NCBI GenBank assembly: GCA_037074705.1
Contig: CM073593.1
Span: forward strand, 57,169,501 to 57,233,500
Reading direction: 5' to 3'
DNA length: 64,000 nt
Source of the DNA: Zhengitettix transpicula
Lineage: Eukaryota; Arthropoda; Insecta; Orthoptera; Tetrigidae
The first letter of the stretch is position 1; each line of letters begins with the position of its first letter. Below the pieces are notes generated by a model. The model was not told the origin of the DNA and ran no database searches. It saw nothing but the letters and a program-made list of their open reading frames with translations. Shown here piece after piece: positions 58,021 through 64,000 of this stretch. Position numbers and translations under genes: made by a program.

Positions 58021-58812
58021 ATTAATAAACTTTAATCCACCCTTCAATTGCGCTGAAAATGTATTTAGAAGATTCTCGACTATTACGTCGTCCCTTCCGT
58101 TTCTTGGACCAATCAGAGCTCGATATTCAAACATTACTCCACCCCCTTGAGATAACGAAAGTTGACTGTTTACGTTCCGGGTCCCATTTATTTTTAAGGC
58201 CAATCCGGACTTTACCCTCAAATCCGCCAATTAATCTCTCGTGATTGTCATTGGACGATTGTCGTCTTCATTGTTCTGACCATTCACGTAACACTGGAGT
58301 TTACTACAAACCTGCAACTACATTAAAAATGTCGCTGTATCTCAGTGAATGATAATTATTTATAAATTTATTTTCACTTTACATTTCTGCCCAATGTGTA
58401 TTAATAAACCTCATTCAACCCTTCAATGGCGCAGAAAATGTATGTGGAAGATTCTCGACTATCAGAAGATTCTCTGACCAATCAGACTTCAATATTTTTT
58501 TAGCGCCAATCCGGGCTTGACCTCCAAGTCGCCATTAATATGTCGTGATTGTCATTGGACGATTGTCGTCTTCATTGTTCTGACCATTCACGTAACACTG
58601 GAGTTTACTACAAGCCGGCAACGACGGTGAAAATGTCGTCGCATCTCAGTGAATGATTATTGTTTATATATTTATTTTCCATTTACATTTCTGACCAATA
58701 TGTATTAATAAACCTCATTCAACCCTTCAATGGCAATTAAATGTATTTGGAAGGTTCTCGACAATCTGTCTTTCCGTCCGTTTCTCTGACACATCAGAGT
58801 TCAATAATTTCA
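58021..58812 (+). repeat. Tandem repeat, about 2.3 units of 304-379 bp
   Basis: Units start at ATTAATAAAC at 58021, 58400 and 58704. Unit 1 is 379 bp and unit 2 is 304 bp. The difference is explained by a few internal deletions in unit 2, in the segment around 58080-58200 of unit 1. A stretch of about 70 bp (from CGTGATTGTCATTGGACGAT to GTTTACTACAA, near 58239-58308 and 58546-58615) is identical in units 1 and 2. The third unit is cut off by the repeat module at 58813. Confidence 0.9.
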
Positions 58813-58975
58813 TGCCGAAGGGCGTTGAAAGTTTGCACATACAACTTCGGTAGAAATCCAATTAACCGCGTCAATTATTTGTTCCACAGAAATATTGACG
58901 ACCGTTTAACATGTTTGAAAATTTACACCCCCACCAACGCCTCCTTGGAGGAGTTAAACGGTTATTAGAATGTCA
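58813..58975 (+). repeat. Third copy of the 57-kb dispersed repeat module
   Basis: ATGCCGAAGGGCGTTGAAAG, then AATATTGACGACCGTTTAACATG, then CACCCCCACCAACGCCTCCTTGGAGGAG, matching the two modules at 57.17-57.56 kb in order. Confidence 0.6.
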
Positions 58976-60479
58976 TTGACATCGATAATCCTGAATTCGA
59001 CTCCCAACTCGACTGTTTTTCCGTTATTTTTATGTAATGCCGCTCCGAATATAATCGTATTTTTTCTTCAATAATAAAACTTCATAATAAAATACTGTTA
59101 ATTGACAAATTGTTAAATTTTTTGTAATTTACCCTAAAGAAATTTAAATGAAAAAACGAATTATTCATTTTCAAAATTTTATTTTAGAATTTTGTAGGAG
59201 ATTTCGGCAGTTTGCTGCATTCATCTGTAGAACTAAAAATATTTTTTCTGAAAACAGGGATCTCACATATTTACAAAAACATTTTATATAAATTTGTAAA
59301 TTAAATATATTTTTTTTAAAAAAGAAACAATTAATTTTCAGAGCCCAAACCTTCATCTTGTCGCAAATTTATTTTGTTCTCTCGTGGAATTGTCAATTCA
59401 AGTTTGCATCGGTTTCCAGCAGGTACGTGACCATCTCACGGAATTCCAGTAAAAACAAGGACTACACCAAACGGTCCGGATATAACACTAATATTATCTG
59501 CCTCTACGAGAGAACGTAGTCAAAGTTTTAATAAAAACCGAAACGACAAAATTTAAAACACTGCATTAAGAAAAAAAACACTCGTCTAATTACTTTATAT
59601 CGATTATAAATGCATTGGAAAACCTAAAAGTGGTTCGAAGATCAAGGTCGTCATTATGGACCCAGTGGTCGAACAGTTCATTAAAAATATTAGAAAACAA
59701 GTTTCAGAAAATTCTCTGTATTGTAGGATTGCACCAGAGCAAAGAGTAATAATTCAATATTCTTTTTTTGGCTAATACAAACTTTTTCCCTTGATGTAGT
59801 TTTGTATCGACAAAAATCAAGTCATCGGTGAGAGGCAGAGCAACAAACCAAAACCGCAGAAGATATGCAGAAATATTTTCTAAGTGGAAGCAATGTTTAT
59901 AGAATCAATGGGGTTGTGTTTTTAAGGTGACCACAAATCACTGTCGACATCAGATGAAATACAAAGTGACAGCCAACCTGTTGAAAAGTGATGATTCGAA
60001 GGGATAATCGAAAGATCTGAATTTACGAATAAGAAGCCAAACGGAGAGGACGTATAATTGTTACAAGCTGCGGAATCGCAAGTGATAGTGGCAGAGTTGG
60101 GGGATAAGCTGTTGCTCCAGGAAGATCCACGCCACGCGGCGGGGTTGGATCAAGTTGCATCCTTGGCCCTGTAGGTCACTCCGGCTGCAACGTTGCCACA
60201 TTGCCACGTGAATTATCTCCCTCCCGGGTTGCAGGTGTCGCTGCAACAGGGAGGAGGGGACGCTGTGTGTCAGCTTGCGTTTTTTGTATCCCTCTTGATC
60301 CGGGGAGGGCAACACAGCTATTTTAATGAAGAAGCCTTTCTCGGGATTTTATCGTCGCACCCAATTTTCAACCCGTGCCTGCCTCAAGTAATATTGGCCA
60401 CCGTGATTTGAATCTCTAGACGGATACAAAAAGGAGTTGCATAACACTTTCAATTTTTTTTATGCATAACAGGGAATAC
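58976..60479. other. Gene-free stretch, nothing recognised
   Basis: AT-rich with a GC-richer part at 60060-60410 that holds opposing 84- and 72-codon frames, unrecognised. Confidence 0.55.
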
Positions 60480-60560
60480 CTGCCGCATCGGCTCCTTAGA
60501 CATTCCTGTCACGGAAAGACCCCGTGTTCAATTTCCAGCAACACTGTAATTTTGTTCCTG
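60480..60560 (+). mobile_element. Possible degraded tRNA-derived SINE
   Basis: CTTAGACATTCCTGTCACGG, then GTGTTCAATTTCCAGC (B-box-like at 60524-60536) and a T-rich tail. The resemblance to tRNA boxes is weak. Confidence 0.3.
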
Positions 60561-60859
60561 TCATAAAGTTCGTCATCGTCCACAGACAACGATTAGACGG
60601 GAGTGTACTAGGGTGGAAAGACGACTAGTATTTTTTGTGTGTTGTAAGTACGGATACATATAATGTAATTTCCCACCTCACTGAGATCATGTATGTGCAT
60701 GCATCTAGCGCATAATTATAGTAATTTTATTTATTTATTTACAAGAACATGGACGTGGATTATAGACAAAATATTTGATACTTAAAGTTGTGTTACGTCT
60801 CGCGCAGTTCTTAATTTTGGAGTTAAAATATGAGATACAAATATGAGACATGTCAGTGA
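60561..60859. other. Gene-free stretch downstream of the Penelope relic
   Basis: No hammerhead-like motif was found here, although Penelope-like 3' regions can carry one. Confidence 0.5.
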
Positions 60860-61150
60860 TACTGTAACAAAATTTCATAGATGTTTTTAACGCTAATCGT
60901 GTCATTTCTAATGCTAATGAAATTAAGGTATGCAAAATTTCAGAGATAATTTTGTTAAGTAGTAGTTCATTATCTAAAATAGACGTATTTTCATAGTCCA
61001 ACATATGAATTAATTCTAAATAGTGTTTCGTTGTGTGGCTATGCTTTTAGTTTGGTAATATTTGTGTTATTTTATTCTACTAATCAAAGACCTTTTAGTT
61101 TGGCCGGTATATAACGAGGCACATATTTTACAATTAATTTTATACACTAT
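60860..61150 (-). pseudogene. Penelope-like element GIY-YIG endonuclease relic, second copy
   Basis: Minus-strand translation from about 61146 gives VYKINCKICASLYTGQTKRS and then LISRIK before a stop. These are the VYKI.C..C, LY.GQT and R..R/K landmarks of the Penelope GIY-YIG domain. After frame changes it continues HMLDYENTSILDNELLLNKI and ISEILHT (61006 to about 60928), resembling the usual H.(F/L)D(W/Y)(E/D)N..IL(D/E)...  .K.ISE(M/I)L.I segment that ends these proteins. At least one stop and two frame changes are present. No reverse transcriptase is recognisable upstream (to the right). This copy is more complete at the C-terminus than the one at 38957-39087. Confidence 0.75.
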
Positions 61151-62103
61151 ATTAAGTTGTTCAAATGTTTCTTTATGACCATTTATAAATTTTGATGAAA
61201 GTTAGGTGATTGTAGAAATAATACATATTGTTTAAACATATTGAGAAACTTGGTACATGTATTAAACATAAAAAGTGTATTATAATAAAATGGTTAGAAC
61301 ACGGCATTATAATGTGAATATATAGGACATAGGAATATAAAAATATAAACTGGTGGTCTAACTGATGTCAGTGTAAATTTATTAGTCGATGATATCGCCA
61401 AGTAATTTATCATTATGAATTTTAGCAGGAGTATGGATGGACCTTAGACAGCATATATTTTTATTGAACTTGTTTCAGCGTCCTTCAAAAAAAAATGTTT
61501 TCGACTAAAGCAGCAAGTTGCGAACTGACATATGTAATCCTGCACATTTTTTTTGTATCACTCCGCAAAAGCAGAGACAACGGACGCCAAGCCACAAGAA
61601 CATGTGCCCGCACTTACGACCTCACCTCGTATTAAGTTCAAGCGTGAACAGATGAATGATTAGACTCGTTATAAGGAGGAAAGGTATTACTCGTTCATTG
61701 CACTTTAGTGGCGAGATATAACGGGTAGCGAATTGGGTTAGAATCAATTCAATTATCATTCCACAAAATGTTATCTTGTGATTAGAAAATGTAAAATGAT
61801 TTCCAAAATTATTTTGAACAATTTACTCGCCTGCATTAAAAGGAATAATAATTTAGTTATTATATTTTCAAGGTCGAAGCCTGGTTTGAGAAAGTGAAAG
61901 GTGTTAATGTTTTAAACTTATTTGAGCTCAATTTTTAGAGGTAAGCGTTCTATTTAAAATAAATATATATCGATTTATTTGAACGTTACTTTAAACATTA
62001 CTTTTTCAACGACTGTGGTTGGAAAAGTATTTGCACATAGTCGCAAAGATGGAAAGTAATACCTTTTAATTGTGAGTAATTCATAGAAATAGTCAATTTA
62101 TTT
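61151..62103. other. Gene-free AT-rich stretch
   Basis: AT-rich. The part next to 61151 may be the decayed upstream coding region of the Penelope relic, but I cannot recognise motifs in it. Confidence 0.5.
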
Positions 62104-62600
62104 TAGGGCAACACGCTACATGAGGGTAATCCACGTTGGGCAACTCCCCTTTAATAGCATAGGAAGGGATTTGAAAGGGGGGATGCGGAAGGGTAGAGGA
62201 AGGTAGCCAAGGGTTAACTAGGGCCCCCGGTCTATATTTTAAGGATCCTACCTGGCATTCACCTAAAGAAATGCAGGGAAAACCCTAAAAAAACCTGCAT
62301 CAGGTAGGTCGGGCATTGGGTACTTGTCCCACGCCCTTCCGATAGCAGGAGAAGAGTTTGCTGTGGGGACGCAGGATTCCCTTCTCCGTGCCTCGACCAC
62401 TTTAGGAGGCCGCTGGCCGACTATTCCAATGGGAATAGCGGACAACTCTTACCGTATGCCCAAGGTCTGTGATCCCGGAACATGCACCTCTCAAAACGTG
62501 TCGAGGTGCCTCGGCTTGTGGGAACCTTAGTTCGAAAACGGAGAGGAAAAGGCATACCCAAAGGTAGCTAGCCCCTTCGTATCTCTCCTACAAGGTTTTG
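62104..62600 (-). mobile_element. Dispersed repeat, near full-length copy B
   Basis: Inverse complement of copy A (54271-54772). In this orientation its 3' end is at 62104 (TTAGGGCAACACGCTACATG on the plus strand) and its 5' side near 62600. The plus-strand 68-codon frame at 62324-62530 is the counterpart of the antisense frame in copy A. Both start with TTG, not ATG. Copy B extends slightly further at the 5' side with an inverted GCGAGGG/CTCTCGC segment near 62600-62630. Partial copies exist at 11150-11445 and 28800-28882. Confidence 0.8.
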
Positions 62601-64000
62601 CTGCGAGAGAAAATCCCTCGCAGGCTTTCCGACAAAAAATGTGGAATCACAAAAAATGTGGAATTATTTATAGAAATAGTCAAAATTAGATGGTTCCATA
62701 ACTCAAAAGCTTTATTATAAACGCATAGAAGTTTTGTACCCGATTTTTGTTATAATAACCGTTAAAAACAAGAAATTCATACCTAATATGAGGAAATAAG
62801 TAGGGGGAATATTTCGTAATGTAGAATGGTTGATTACCTCCTTTTGAATTCCAATTTGACCTTAAAAGATGATACAAACCCATATTCGGTCAAAACACCT
62901 TTATCATATAGGCCACGTGGGGTTAAAGGGGATGAGGTTTCCCAGGTTGGGCGAAGTCGTATATAAATCGAGAGAAACAGACTCGCGAGGCTTCTTCAAC
63001 TGGGACGTTGTTGTTGGCATTGTTTTTGCACGTGTGTTAACAAATTGTAAAACCCAGAGAAACGGGGGCAAATCATTGTGACCGGTAGTTATTTCTGAGA
63101 AATAGTGGAAGCAACAAGGAAAATATGACTACGAAACTAGACGGAGTAGAGGAAACCGCGTTCTATTTTTCCTGAATACGGGAAATATTGTAGTAGGTTG
63201 TGGAAGGTTATGAAATGAAACCCAGAAATTGCTCATTCATTACAATTCTTATGAAATTGAATTCAATTATTTTTTTTTTAAGTTTATTCAGAAACATAGT
63301 TTTCAAAAAGGTCCGATATAGAGATGTTAGTTTACATTACAAATCGTAAAAATGTATTCATTACTTTGGCAATAAATTTCTAATTCTAATTTTAAAAAAA
63401 TTATAAAAGATTAAATTAATATTTTTATATAATACCATAATAGTAAATTCAAATTGGTGATATCGTAACCCGTTTCCTACCGACTTCACACTTCTGGAGA
63501 AACTTTCCAACTATTTCGATTCAGAGGGACAGAGTGGAGATGGATTTATCGAGGGCAATTAGTGATCAAGATGATACTTAATTACCGTAAAATATTTGAG
63601 GCTATCGAATAACATTTCACGCAATTGCTATATTTAGCGGAATATCACTGAATCTGGAGTTGAGAAGTTTTACAGATTGGCGATCTCGATGTTATAGAGA
63701 ATATAAAAACAAGAAACATACCAAAATTTTCTGTCCTGGGCATTGTACATGTGTACTCTATTTTATTATAAATTATATGTAACTGAGTCTTTTGCATATT
63801 TAATTGAATTGGATTTAGAAGTTTATTATGGGCCAATTTGAGCATTAAACATTTTTGAGGAATATCTAGAAGAGGAAGTTGACCATCGACGCTTACTACC
63901 CTACGAACTGAAAGGTATTTAAAAGTTATTACTTAAATTTATTCAGAGTTATCGTGGGGAAAACCAGGAATAACTCCGTGACGATACTTAGCGGAAACTA
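62601..64000. other. Gene-free stretch to the end of the window
   Basis: AT-rich, with frames of up to 70 codons and no recognisable domain or repeat. Confidence 0.6.

Noticed and set aside
62880..63081. Plus-strand frame beginning near GGCCACGTGGGG as a LINE GHV-type motif
   Set aside because: Only HIGHV resembles the LINE motif. The following residues do not match and no second landmark is present.
1..64000. CRISPR arrays, bacterial operons, phage genes, integrons
   Set aside because: No regularly spaced short repeats, no ribosome-binding-site-led gene clusters. Composition and element types are those of animal nuclear DNA.

Overview
The window reads as nuclear DNA from an animal, most likely an insect or other arthropod with a large, repeat-laden genome. 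It is AT-rich overall with GC-richer islands. I found no intact protein-coding gene, no rRNA and no functional tRNA. All long reading frames are short (under about 140 codons), mutually shadowing, and match no family I recognise. What I can recognise are decayed transposable elements from several arthropod-type classes: tRNA-derived SINEs, LINE reverse transcriptase relics, Penelope-like GIY-YIG relics, a mariner-type DNA transposon, a Helitron-like element and an LTR-like block. The exact taxon cannot be fixed from sequence alone.

Layout. 1-5 kb holds an (AT)n tract, an LTR-like block with a possible primer-binding site, and the C-terminal relic of a LINE. 6-8 kb holds a SINE, two hammerhead-like modules, and a compact TATA/CRE promoter-like site followed by a plausible untranslated first exon. 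8-27 kb is mostly featureless apart from an 86-bp tandem duplication, two head-to-head hammerhead-like pairs and a diverged copy of a local repeat family. A CpG island with an ATG in strong Kozak context lies near 27.4 kb. From 28 to 33 kb come a head-to-head hammerhead-like pair, a 445-bp Helitron-like element, and a 1.9-kb composite with inverted ends that encloses an internally deleted mariner. 34-50 kb holds Penelope and LINE relics, palindromes, SINEs, an exon-like island and two GC-richer blocks with homeodomain-like sites. 50-63 kb is rich in tandem and dispersed repeats, including two roughly 500-bp copies of one repeat family in opposite orientation and a second Penelope relic.

The most interesting pattern is a recurring module with a CTGANGA-type core, a short hairpin and a GAAAC, matching much of a hammerhead ribozyme. 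It is found at ten or more places, and in seven of them as a minus-strand copy facing away from a plus-strand copy. Hammerhead motifs are known from Penelope-like retroelements, and two independent GIY-YIG relics in the window make that origin plausible. Stem I is not convincing at these loci, so catalytic activity is not claimed.

Nothing here works as an operon or pathway. The window is best described as intergenic or intronic DNA, with three candidate host-gene signals (7.55-8.06 kb, 27.3-27.7 kb, 37.95-38.10 kb) that need transcript evidence.
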